The position numbers were made by a program, and so were the translations under genes. Shown here piece after piece: positions 1 to 7,241 of a stretch of 64,000 nucleotides of DNA. Below the pieces are notes generated by a model. It did no database searches, was not told where the DNA came from, and saw only the letters and a list, made by a program, of their open reading frames with translations. Source of the DNA: Dyadobacter sp. SG02 (lineage in GTDB: Bacteria > Bacteroidota > Bacteroidia > Cytophagales > Spirosomataceae); NCBI RefSeq assembly GCF_900109045.1, contig NZ_FNYL01000007.1, forward strand, positions 310,001-374,000, written 5' to 3'. How positions within the stretch are numbered: position 1 is the stretch's first letter; each line of letters begins with the position of its first letter.

Positions 1-1
1 C

Positions 2-283
2 GAGCCGGGTGGTTCGTGCTTCACGAAAGAGTTTCTGGAAAATGAACCTTGGGTGAAAGATCAACTGGCATTTTTTCAAATGCCCAGACAGGGTGCATTA
101 CGTGTGGCCGTTTACCGGTACCGCGGTCAGGATTTTCTTGCATTTGAAAATCCATCCCTTTCGTCTCCGATGTCTTACATATTTAGCTGTCAGGGAAAGA
201 AAATTGAAGAATTGGGTATTTGGTATGAAGAATTCTACGGTGGTAACGAATTGCTGGCAGTTGTACTGGAAGCTAAATATTGA
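2..283 (+). CDS. Small paralogous secreted/lipoprotein-like protein, 5' end cut by the window
   Basis: The reading frame is already open at base 2 and ends with TGA at 281-283, so only the C-terminal ~93 residues are visible. They include SCFTKEFLENEPWV near the start of the visible part, then a beta-rich stretch with YRYRGQDFLAFENP and a second cysteine in IFSCQGKKIEELGIW. The same layout (CFTKE...PW, a Y-rich strand, FNC.G.....LEI) recurs in the 123-residue protein at 1425-1796, so the two are paralogs flanking one gene. The family has no function I can name. The two conserved cysteines suggest a disulfide in an exported protein. The next gene starts five bases after this stop, which suggests one transcript. 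Confidence 0.75.
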   Translation, partial: EPGGSCFTKEFLENEPWVKDQLAFFQMPRQGALRVAVYRYRGQDFLAFENPSLSSPMSYIFSCQGKKIEELGIWYEEFYGGNELLAVVLEAKY

Positions 284-288
284 TCAAT

Positions 289-1371
289 ATGAGATACTTT
301 ACAGCATTCGCCTTATTTGCTGGGTTCTTTATGTCGGGGGCCCGGGCACAAGTTAACACTCCTAATGGCGTACAGGTGCCGCCTGCTGCATTATTTACAT
401 ATCTGGATGCTTGGCCAAATACAAATGCACAACTACAATCATTTCAAAATGACATCAAAAACGGTTTTTACGGACCTAGCTGCATTGTATTGAACGACTA
501 TACCAGGCAATACAATTGTCATGGTTATGCTTGGCACGTATCTACGGGTGGCAATCAAATCGGAATCAAGGCCGATGCCGGAGGTGTGACACCTTATGTT
601 GCCGGAGTGAATCCAAGTTACACGCAGACAAGTTACAACGGAACGGCAGGGAAGTTGCGCGTACGGTATTCGGGTGACCATTCGGCGGTTACAACTTATG
701 ATCTGGGAAAATTCATTTCAAAGTGGGGCGCAGGCCCGTTGGTCAAGCACAATACTGGTGACGTTCCGCCAGGTTACGGAGTGCCTGCGTCTTACTGGAC
801 GTGTAAATACGCTCCGCCCTTGACAAGCGTCTACCTGGACGGTAACCTCATTTCCGGTAGCTTCCAAAACACCACCTGGGGTTCGCATAATATGCAGATT
901 TTCTGGGGACTCGACCCGGATACGGGGCCGACATTCAGTTCTACGGCCGGAAGTACGATTGTCAACAATCAGAGCTCCGGAACAGTGAATTTTGCTTTTA
1001 ATGGCCCTTCCAACAATGGCGGCCTTTCAATAGCATTCTGCGGTGCGCCGAGGTATTCGTTTACATTCTTTAAACTGAGCGGCGCGAAAATGCAGGTGTA
1101 TCCTAATCCCGCTAAGGACGAGGATGTGGTTACCATTTCGTCAGACTCCGGCGAGGATATTCAAGCGGTCAATATGGATAATCAAGTTAATAGAATAGCT
1201 AGAATTTGCCTGTCAGATGAAAGGCAACGGGTTCTGCAAGACTACCTGCCAAATACAGAAGGCAACGTCACGACTGTGAAATTGAATGCCGGTTTGAAGG
1301 GGACTTACTTCTTAAAGGCAACTTTCGAGGATGGTACGGTACAGACGAAACGGATTCTAATCGGGAAATGA
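289..1371 (+). CDS. T9SS type A secreted protein with a candidate papain/NlpC-like Cys-His core
   Basis: The first 20 residues (MRYFTAFALF...SGARA) form a signal peptide. I chose ATG 289 over the TTG at 280 because it starts the peptide cleanly and does not overlap the previous gene. The last ~80 residues match the type IX secretion type A sorting domain: VYPNPAKDE, then a strand series ending GTYFLKATFEDG..QTKRILIGK. The protein should therefore cross the outer membrane and be released or anchored. The N-terminal half holds a Cys-His pair in QYNCHGYAW (Cys77, His78), followed by SGDHSAV (His131) and KWGAGPLVKH (His154). This spacing resembles Cys/His hydrolases of the papain or NlpC/P60 fold, but that is inference. 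It is flanked by two paralogous small proteins that could be inhibitors, partners or lipid-anchored cofactors. Confidence 0.8.
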   Translation: MRYFTAFALFAGFFMSGARAQVNTPNGVQVPPAALFTYLDAWPNTNAQLQSFQNDIKNGFYGPSCIVLNDYTRQYNCHGYAWHVSTGGNQIGIKADAGGVTPYVAGVNPSYTQTSYNGTAGKLRVRYSGDHSAVTTYDLGKFISKWGAGPLVKHNTGDVPPGYGVPASYWTCKYAPPLTSVYLDGNLISGSFQNTTWGSHNMQIFWGLDPDTGPTFSSTAGSTIVNNQSSGTVNFAFNGPSNNGGLSIAFCGAPRYSFTFFKLSGAKMQVYPNPAKDEDVVTISSDSGEDIQAVNMDNQVNRIARICLSDERQRVLQDYLPNTEGNVTTVKLNAGLKGTYFLKATFEDGTVQTKRILIGK

Positions 1372-1424
1372 GGGAGTCTGCAATGGAAAAGTCGATGAAT
1401 TTGCCACTTAAAACCTAACCAGCC

Positions 1425-1796
1425 ATGAACAAAACAACAGCTCGGATAAAGATGCCCATCATATTAATGTGTACGTTGCTGGCAGCCATTGCATGCGTAG
1501 AAAATGACGGTTTCGAGTACATTGGGCAACCCTGTTTTACGAAAGAATCATTAGAAACGGTTCCATGGATCGTCGACCACTTGACAAAATATACCTTACC
1601 GAACGGAGGAGGATATCATGCCGAAGTCTACATTTATCACGACCAACAATTTTTGGCGATAACGACGCCATTCGGCTGTACGCCACTCGGGCACGTCTTC
1701 AACTGTGCGGGCGTGCCGCTGGATTCATTGGAAATCGATTATATTGATTTCCAGAATAATAGGAAGCTTGCCGCGGTTTTGACCGGGCCGAAATAA
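1425..1796 (+). CDS. Small putative lipoprotein, paralog of the gene at 2-283
   Basis: A 123-residue protein. A charged N-terminus (MNKTTARIK) is followed by a hydrophobic segment ending LLAAIAC, which is lipobox-like; the lipidated residue would be Cys24. After it come CFTKESLETVPWIVDHL, a tyrosine-rich strand (AEVYIYHDQQFLAI) and FNCAGVPLDSLEIDY. These segments match the truncated first gene in order and spacing. Function is unknown. The 53-base gap after the T9SS protein allows co-transcription. It converges on the kinase gene at 1835, with 38 bases between the stops. The lipoprotein call is moderate because position -3 of the lipobox is Ala rather than Leu. Confidence 0.7.
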   Translation: MNKTTARIKMPIILMCTLLAAIACVENDGFEYIGQPCFTKESLETVPWIVDHLTKYTLPNGGGYHAEVYIYHDQQFLAITTPFGCTPLGHVFNCAGVPLDSLEIDYIDFQNNRKLAAVLTGPK

Positions 1797-1834
1797 TAGA
1801 AGGCGAATAGCGACCAAGCGCCCCGGATCGAAGC

Positions 1835-2917
1835 TTATCCTTCAATCCGGGTGCCTTCGTCCACTGTAATGATATAGCTCTTCCCACCTTCGCGTTCGAT
1901 GGCTTCGGCCACTTCTTGTGCATGTGTAGGCGCGTAGGCGAACATGCAGCCGCCCCCGCCTGAGCCGTTGATCTTGCCGCCTAATGCGCCGGCACCGAGT
2001 GCGGCGTTCATCATGCGTTCAATTTTCGGGGTGGAGGTGCGTTTGTGGTCGCGGAGGTTTTGGTAATGCTTGTAGAGCAGGCTACCGAAATGCTTGTCGA
2101 AATGCTCACTGGCGTGGTTTTCGGCGCTGTCGATCAGGAGTGCTTTGCCTTCCACCAGAATGTCGCGGTCTTCGATGTTGGCGTTCAAAAGGCCTAGCTG
2201 GTCGTTGGATAGCACTGATTTGTAATCTGCCAATTTTTCGATCGGTGTCGTGAAAATAGAGAAAGAGGGATCGTAATCGGTTACGATTTTGATTACATCC
2301 TCCATTCCATACCGACAGCGGGCTATAATGCCCAGCGTATCTTTCGGTTCCAGCGAGTCTCCAAGGACGAATGTGCCGAGTTTAGGAGTTAATGCCTCCA
2401 CTTTGATGACAGGCGTAGATTCGAGGTAAATGACATTACCAATGGCCGTGGAATAATTGTCCATCATCCCGCCCGGCTCCCCGAATTCGAGCACTTCGGC
2501 CGCATTGGCGATTTCCCCGAGTTCTTTTTTGGAAAAATTCAGCGGATTATCGCTTAGCTGATCCAGAAATTTCGCCCAGGAGACGATCAGCGCAGAGGAG
2601 CTGGATGTCCCTGAATTGATGGGGATATTGCCGTGAATAGTGGCTTCGAAACCTTTCGAGAATGTCAGTCCCTTTCTTTTAACCACATTAATCGTGCTGC
2701 GGAAATAGTCGCGCGGCTTGATGTATGGAAAAGTCGTATCCAGGGAAAATTCTTCTGTGGAGCCCAGATCGGGCAAGTGCAATACTATTTTTTGATCATC
2801 GCGATAACCACCGTCAACGCTAATCCTACGCGATATGGCCGCCGCGATCACGGGGAGCCCCAGGTAATCCTGGTGTTCCCCGAAAAAGCAAATGCGGCCG
2901 GGAGTTGAAATCCTCAT
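1835..2917 (-). CDS. GHMP-family sugar kinase (galactokinase-like)
   Basis: A 360-residue cytoplasmic kinase with the three GHMP signatures. The N-terminal substrate motif reads PGRICFFGEHQDYLG (residues 6-20; GEHxDY is typical of galactokinases). The phosphate-binding loop is INSGTSSSSAL (100-110), and the C-terminal glycine-rich motif is KINGSGGGGCMFAY (near 315-327). Known family members phosphorylate galactose, GalNAc, mevalonate, heptose or fucose derivatives with ATP. It is the last gene of a minus-strand operon: GH109 enzyme, FucP-type transporter (4 bases upstream), kinase. From this context I infer a hexose or N-acetylhexosamine 1-kinase, with GalNAc the leading candidate. Sequence alone does not prove the substrate. 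Confidence 0.88.
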   Translation of the reverse strand: MRISTPGRICFFGEHQDYLGLPVIAAAISRRISVDGGYRDDQKIVLHLPDLGSTEEFSLDTTFPYIKPRDYFRSTINVVKRKGLTFSKGFEATIHGNIPINSGTSSSSALIVSWAKFLDQLSDNPLNFSKKELGEIANAAEVLEFGEPGGMMDNYSTAIGNVIYLESTPVIKVEALTPKLGTFVLGDSLEPKDTLGIIARCRYGMEDVIKIVTDYDPSFSIFTTPIEKLADYKSVLSNDQLGLLNANIEDRDILVEGKALLIDSAENHASEHFDKHFGSLLYKHYQNLRDHKRTSTPKIERMMNAALGAGALGGKINGSGGGGCMFAYAPTHAQEVAEAIEREGGKSYIITVDEGTRIEG

Positions 2918-2921
2918 TGAA

Positions 2922-4148
2922 CTACCAGCTTTTCTTTTTGTGGCCTACGAGACCGAAATAAAGTATAAAGATATATAGAGGAATCATAATCCAGTAAGCG
3001 TGCTGCGTACTTTGAATCGAATCAGCAATTCTACCATAGGCAACAGGAATGATAGCTCCTCCGGAAATACCCATAACCAGGAGCGCCGAGCCGATTTTGG
3101 TGAATTTTCCAAGGCCATGCAGCGCCAAAGGCCATAGAGCGGGCCAAATTACGGCATTTGCAAACCCAGCGATGGCCAAACAAATAATTGAAGTAAACCC
3201 GGGAGAGTAAATTGCAAACAATGCTGCTACCATTCCCAAGATTGCGCTAAATATGAGATAGGCTTGCTGGGAAACGAATTTTGGGATTAAAACGATTCCT
3301 AGAAAGTAGCCAATCAGCATTCCGACAAGTGGGTAAGTTCCGAAGAAACTTGCTTCGGTTTCCGGGAATCCTAATGAAACTCCGTATGTAATAATTGTAT
3401 CCGCGGCCAAAACCTCCACGCCTACGTAACAGAAAATTGCAAGCACACCCAGTACCAGGTTCGGATATTTCAAAACGCTTGATTTTTCGACATTTACATG
3501 GCTTCCTGCCTCGCTCGAATCCTCTTCTTCTTCCTCACTTACCTCTGTCAATCCTTTTGAGAATTTGATTAACAAAGCAAGGCCGATAAGAATCGCGGTA
3601 AGTATCATATAGGGCATTGCAACTTTATCAAGTTCTTCTTTTGGATCAGAAGATGTCGCTCCCGCTAGTAAAATTTTACCGATTACAATCTGACTAATAA
3701 TACCAGCGCCTTTATTGGCAATACCCATAATACTGATCCGCTGCGCAGCGCTTTCGCGTGGCCCGAGGATCGTAGCATAAGGGTTGGAAGCGGTTTGTAG
3801 TACGGTAAGTCCGATACCGATCGTGAACAAACCGACCAGGAACAGCGGATAAGAAGCCATTTCCGCAGCCGGGATAAAAATCAGCGTACCCACGGCCATT
3901 ACGCCCAATGCGAGCGACATACCGTTTTTAAAACCGGTTTTTTTCAAAACCATCGAACACGGGATCGCCATGACGGTGTAGGAAATGAAAAACGCGAACG
4001 TAACCAGGTAGGAACTGGTGTTGTCGAGTGAGAATGCTTTTTTAAAGAAGGTGATCAGTGTTCCGTTAACCCATGTGACGAAACCCATCACAAAGAATAG
4101 AATGCCGATAATGAAGAGGGGACCCAGGTAACTGTTCTTTTTGCTCAT
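2922..4148 (-). CDS. FucP/GluP-type MFS sugar:H+ symporter
   Basis: A 408-residue membrane protein with about 12 hydrophobic segments and no signal peptide. The segment GIGLTVLQTASNPYATILGP, together with the preceding layout, is characteristic of the FucP / glucose-galactose transporter branch of the major facilitator superfamily (FHS family). These import free sugars such as fucose, glucose, galactose or GlcNAc with protons across the inner membrane. An acidic loop (EVSEEEEEDSSEAG) separates the two six-helix halves. The gene sits 67 bases after the GH109 gene and 4 bases before the kinase, so it probably imports the monosaccharide released in the periplasm. The specific sugar is inferred only from neighbours. 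Confidence 0.88.
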   Translation of the reverse strand: MSKKNSYLGPLFIIGILFFVMGFVTWVNGTLITFFKKAFSLDNTSSYLVTFAFFISYTVMAIPCSMVLKKTGFKNGMSLALGVMAVGTLIFIPAAEMASYPLFLVGLFTIGIGLTVLQTASNPYATILGPRESAAQRISIMGIANKGAGIISQIVIGKILLAGATSSDPKEELDKVAMPYMILTAILIGLALLIKFSKGLTEVSEEEEEDSSEAGSHVNVEKSSVLKYPNLVLGVLAIFCYVGVEVLAADTIITYGVSLGFPETEASFFGTYPLVGMLIGYFLGIVLIPKFVSQQAYLIFSAILGMVAALFAIYSPGFTSIICLAIAGFANAVIWPALWPLALHGLGKFTKIGSALLVMGISGGAIIPVAYGRIADSIQSTQHAYWIMIPLYIFILYFGLVGHKKKSW

Positions 4149-4215
4149 TTAAGTCGTATTGGATTAGGTTGTTCGGGTTATTTGTCTTGGTATATATTTG
4201 GTTTTGTTATAATAC

Positions 4216-5568
4216 TCAATATTCGTCATTCAGGCCAAAGATCCGCTGATTTGTTCGCCATTTTCCCCGGGTAAAGTCCGGAATTTCAACGGGAGAGCTT
4301 CCACGGGCGATGGAAAGTTCGGACAGCGGGCTGATGGCACTCCATACCGCCGCGTCGTACACGTCTATCGGCGGGGCGGTTTTGCGTTTGATGGCCTCCA
4401 CAAATCCGCGCAGTACGAAGTAATCGATCCCGCCGTGACCTGCATTCTCGGCTTCTTTGGCATATTTTGCCCAAAGCGGATGGTCATTTTTGTCGAGGTA
4501 AGGCTTATCGGGCTCGCCGATGTGCTCTTTGGGTGATACGCCTTCCAGGTAAATCGTATGGCCGTCGTTCATCCAGATTCCTTCGGTCCCTTGCGCGCGG
4601 AACGCGAGCGAGTAGGGGCGCGGCGAGTTGGTATCGTGGATAAGTACGATGTTTTCGCCATTGTAGCACTGGATCATCGTGGTTACGATATCGCCCAGTT
4701 TGAAATTGACTTTCGCGTTGGGGTGGTCTTTGCCTCCATGATCCACCACATACTTATGCAATCCACGCGATTTGGTGGCCATGGACGTCAGATGTGTAAA
4801 ACAGTTGCCCCGGTTAATATCGAGCCAATGCGCCACGGGGCCGAGCCCGTGGGTGGGGTAGAGGTCGCCGTTGCGGTCAACGGAATGCTGGGTGCGCCAT
4901 TTGGCTTCGGAAAAGCCTTTTGCTCCAAATTCCACGCCGTGGCCTGCATTACTTTTACCGGTATTAAACTTGATACCCCGTAAATCGTGCTGATACCCGC
5001 AATGAGCGTAGGTCATTTCGCCAAACATCCCTGCGCGGATCATTTTGAGAATCGCCATCACATCCCGGCGGTAGCACACATTTTCAAGGATCATGCAATG
5101 CGAGCCGGTTTTCTCGAAGGTATTAACCAGATCCCAGGATTCTTGTAAAGTAACAGTCGCAGAAACCTCTACCGCGGTATACTTTCCTGCATTCATCGAC
5201 GCGAGGGCCATCGGAACATGCCATTGCCAGGGTGTGGCAATGAGCACACCGTCGAGGTCGTCGCGCTTCACGAGGTTCATGAAATCCTCTTCGCCTTTGG
5301 AATATACTACGGGTGCTTTGCGCCCTGCTTTTTTGATCTTATCAAGCGTGATATTGACGGCCTCGGGGTCTATATCGCAAATCGCGTTGATCTCGACATC
5401 GGGGCGGAACAGCGCCTGCTCCACATGGTTGCGGCCTCTCAGCCCGACCCCGATAAAACCTAAACGTACATTTCCTGCCGGTTTTTCTTTTTTCAAATGA
5501 AGCGATGGAATAATCCCTGCGACGGGTGCGGCCAGTGCTGTTTTTTGCAGAAAATCACGTCTATCCAT
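4216..5568 (-). CDS. Exported GH109 alpha-N-acetylgalactosaminidase (Gfo/Idh/MocA fold)
   Basis: A 450-residue protein that starts with a twin-arginine signal (DRRDFLQKTALAAPVAG). Tat export fits a cofactor-binding enzyme that folds in the cytoplasm. It has an NAD-binding Rossmann motif (RLGFIGVGLRGRNH), the Gfo/Idh segment GVLIATPWQWHVPMAL, and GH109 hallmarks: ENVCYRRDVMAILKM, LYPTHGLGPVAHWLDINRG and the C-terminal NDGHTIYLEG. GH109 enzymes use bound NAD+ in a redox-assisted hydrolysis that removes terminal alpha-linked GalNAc from glycans. It is the first gene of an operon with a sugar transporter and a GHMP kinase. The closest alternative is another Gfo/Idh oxidoreductase, but the THGLGPVAHWLDINRG block favours GH109. 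Confidence 0.85.
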   Translation of the reverse strand: MDRRDFLQKTALAAPVAGIIPSLHLKKEKPAGNVRLGFIGVGLRGRNHVEQALFRPDVEINAICDIDPEAVNITLDKIKKAGRKAPVVYSKGEEDFMNLVKRDDLDGVLIATPWQWHVPMALASMNAGKYTAVEVSATVTLQESWDLVNTFEKTGSHCMILENVCYRRDVMAILKMIRAGMFGEMTYAHCGYQHDLRGIKFNTGKSNAGHGVEFGAKGFSEAKWRTQHSVDRNGDLYPTHGLGPVAHWLDINRGNCFTHLTSMATKSRGLHKYVVDHGGKDHPNAKVNFKLGDIVTTMIQCYNGENIVLIHDTNSPRPYSLAFRAQGTEGIWMNDGHTIYLEGVSPKEHIGEPDKPYLDKNDHPLWAKYAKEAENAGHGGIDYFVLRGFVEAIKRKTAPPIDVYDAAVWSAISPLSELSIARGSSPVEIPDFTRGKWRTNQRIFGLNDEY

Positions 5569-5873
5569 ATCAGAATCTGTTGAAAGTTTGCGGCACGGAT
5601 GGTAGAAGATTATTTGGTCTTAGCCGGTCCGGGGCTGCAATTTACACGCAAAAGCCAGATTTTTAAATTTTTTTATTAATTAAAAGTTGACATTGCGGAC
5701 GCTTTCCGATAACACTAAATGATAATGCGGTGAACAATTTACTAGCTTACAGCGTTTACCCAAAGCAAGAGACTTCTGAGAGCGACTCAAAGCATGCTCG
5801 AACCCTTAAATGTGTTGGACACAAACTTTGTAACGACATTTAAGGCAAACGAAAATTTTAAGTGGTTTAAAAT
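5569..5873. promoter_or_regulatory. Divergent intergenic region between GH109 and queD-like genes
   Basis: About 305 bases with no credible gene; the short frames here lack family features and overlap known starts. It must carry the promoters of both divergent operons. An AT-rich core lies at 5659-5693. An 11-base palindrome, ACAAACTTTGT, lies at 5821-5831, about 43 bases before the pterin gene. I could not find a clean TAnnTTTG box on either strand. Confidence 0.4.
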
Positions 5874-6290
5874 ATGGTGCAAAAGGTGGCGGTGTTCCGG
5901 AAGGAGCATTTCAATGCAGCCCATCGTCTTCACAATCCGGAATGGTCGGAGGAAAAGAACGGGGAAGTTTTCGGAAAGTGCAACAATCCCAACTTTCACG
6001 GGCATAATTATGAGCTGATCGTACAGGTAACGGGTCCGGTTGATCCCGAAACCGGCTATGTGATCGACATGAAAGTGTTAAGCGCCATATTGAAGGAATC
6101 CGTTATCGATCGGTTTGACCACCGGAACCTCAATCTCGACGTTGAAGAATTCAAAACCCTTAATCCGACCGCGGAAAACATCGCGATCGTCATTTATTCA
6201 ATTGTAAGACCCAAAATTGAAGCAGGCCTCGACCTGAAAATCAGATTATATGAAACAGAACGGAATTTTGTCGAGTATCCAGTCCAGTGA
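5874..6290 (+). CDS. queD: 6-pyruvoyl-tetrahydropterin synthase / QueD family
   Basis: A 138-residue cytoplasmic enzyme of the PTPS/QueD T-fold family. The zinc histidines are visible in FNAAHRL and in the pair HGHNYEL. A cysteine precedes them (GKCNNPNFHGHNY) at the position of the catalytic Cys. RFDHRNLN and the terminal LYETERNFVEY are typical family segments. QueD turns dihydroneopterin triphosphate into 6-carboxy-tetrahydropterin for queuosine; PTPS homologs make pyruvoyl-tetrahydropterin. The gene overlaps folE by 41 bases, so the enzyme that makes the substrate is translated from the same message. QueD versus PTPS activity cannot be decided from sequence alone. Confidence 0.88.
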   Translation: MVQKVAVFRKEHFNAAHRLHNPEWSEEKNGEVFGKCNNPNFHGHNYELIVQVTGPVDPETGYVIDMKVLSAILKESVIDRFDHRNLNLDVEEFKTLNPTAENIAIVIYSIVRPKIEAGLDLKIRLYETERNFVEYPVQ

Positions 6291-6939
6291 AGCTTTGGAC
6301 ATCGAAGAGGTTGGTGACGATCATTTGTTTTCAGGAATAGAGACTCCCCTCCGCAAGGACGCATTCGCAATGGAGGACGAGCTTAAAATGGAGCTTATCG
6401 AGAAGCATTTTCGCCATATTATGGAGATCATGGGTCTGGATATGACCGATGACAGCCTGAAAGGTACTCCGAAACGGGTTGCGAAAATGTATATCAAAGA
6501 GGTGTTTAGCGGGCTGGACCCTAAAAACAAGCCTGCAATCGCGCTTTTCGACAATAAGTATAAATACAACCAAATGCTGGTTGAAAAGGATATTTCGGTG
6601 TTTTCGAACTGTGAGCACCATTTTGTACCCATTTACGGCAAAGCACACGTAGCCTATATTTCAAGCGGGAAGGTGATCGGCTTGTCGAAACTGAACCGCA
6701 TTGTCGAGTATTATTCCAAACGCCCGCAGGTGCAGGAGCGCCTGACCGTTCAGATTGCCAATGAATTGAAACAGGCTCTGCAAACGGAAGACGTGGCGGT
6801 AGTCATCGACGCGCAGCACATGTGCGTGCAGTCACGCGGCATAAGGGACTCCGGTAGCTCGACGGTTACTGCTTATTATGGCGGGAAGTTTGAAGAGGAG
6901 ATGACCAAGAAAGAGTTTTTGAGCTATTTAGGGATGTGA
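6250..6939 (+). CDS. folE: GTP cyclohydrolase I
   Basis: A 229-residue enzyme that converts GTP to dihydroneopterin triphosphate, the entry step for folate, pterin and queuosine synthesis. Zinc and catalytic residues are in FSNCEHHFVP and in AQHMCVQSRGIRDSGSSTVT. The GTP-binding segment KLNRIVEYYSKRPQVQERLT is also present. ATG 6250 gives a ~40-residue acidic extension ahead of the core and a 41-base overlap with the previous gene. An alternative ATG at 6370 would remove both, so the true start is open. The pair probably forms a two-gene operon supplying pteridines. Confidence 0.93.
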   Translation: MKQNGILSSIQSSEALDIEEVGDDHLFSGIETPLRKDAFAMEDELKMELIEKHFRHIMEIMGLDMTDDSLKGTPKRVAKMYIKEVFSGLDPKNKPAIALFDNKYKYNQMLVEKDISVFSNCEHHFVPIYGKAHVAYISSGKVIGLSKLNRIVEYYSKRPQVQERLTVQIANELKQALQTEDVAVVIDAQHMCVQSRGIRDSGSSTVTAYYGGKFEEEMTKKEFLSYLGM

Positions 6940-6960
6940 TTTTGTGAAGGCAAGTCGGAG

Positions 6961-7000
6961 AATAAAAGTTGGGGATAAAAGTTAAAGGATAAAAGTTGGG
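6961..7000. repeat. Three short tandem copies of ATAAAAGTTGGGG-like unit
   Basis: Three direct copies of ATAAAAGTT followed by GGGG, AAAGG or GGGCG, spaced 13-14 bases, lie immediately after folE. The last copy runs into the left arm of the large inverted repeat. They look like slipped copies of the end of that element. Confidence 0.6.
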
Positions 7001-7111
7001 CGTAGTCGCCGACTACGTCCGTGCGTCAGGCGGTCTCTGACCGCAACATCACACATAACCGGTCGGAGACCGGCACACACTCGGACGTAGTTGCAGACTA
7101 CGCCCAACTTT
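6992..7111. repeat. REP/BIME-like cluster of four hairpins inside a 30-bp inverted repeat
   Basis: The outer arms (6992-7021 and 7082-7111) are reverse complements at 27 of 30 positions. Within them lie four small stem-loops: 7001-7017 (CGTAGTC-gcc-GACTACG), 7030-7044 (GCGGTC-tct-GACCGC), 7059-7073 (CCGGTC-gga-GACCGG) and 7086-7102 (CGTAGT-tgcag-ACTACG). Three share a GTC-NNN-GAC centre and the fourth is a decayed version. It sits between the convergent folE and isomerase genes, the usual place for repetitive extragenic palindromes. No other copy was found in this window. Confidence 0.8.
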
Positions 7112-7191
7112 CAGTCGACTGCGTCAACTTCAATCCGATTAAGCCCAACAACACCCCAATACCCCATCCAACAACATCTGACCATAAATGA

Positions 7192-7220
7192 CAACGCCTG
7201 ACAAAAATTGCCAGGCGTTG
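7192..7220 (-). terminator. Probable terminator of the exported isomerase gene
   Basis: A perfect 9-bp stem (CAACGCCTG / CAGGCGTTG) with an 11-base loop lies 22 bases beyond the stop of the minus-strand isomerase. The T-run is weak on both strands, so this could instead be an mRNA-stabilising hairpin. Confidence 0.55.
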
Positions 7221-7241
7221 CCATTTACATACCATACGAAA

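Noticed and set aside
1822..1851. Hairpin CCCGGAT/ATCCGGG taken for a terminator
   Set aside because: It overlaps the 3' end of the kinase coding region and has no T-run on either side.
5821..5831. ACAAACTTTGT as a -7/-33 promoter
   Set aside because: The palindrome does not match TAnnTTTG and has no partner box at the right distance.
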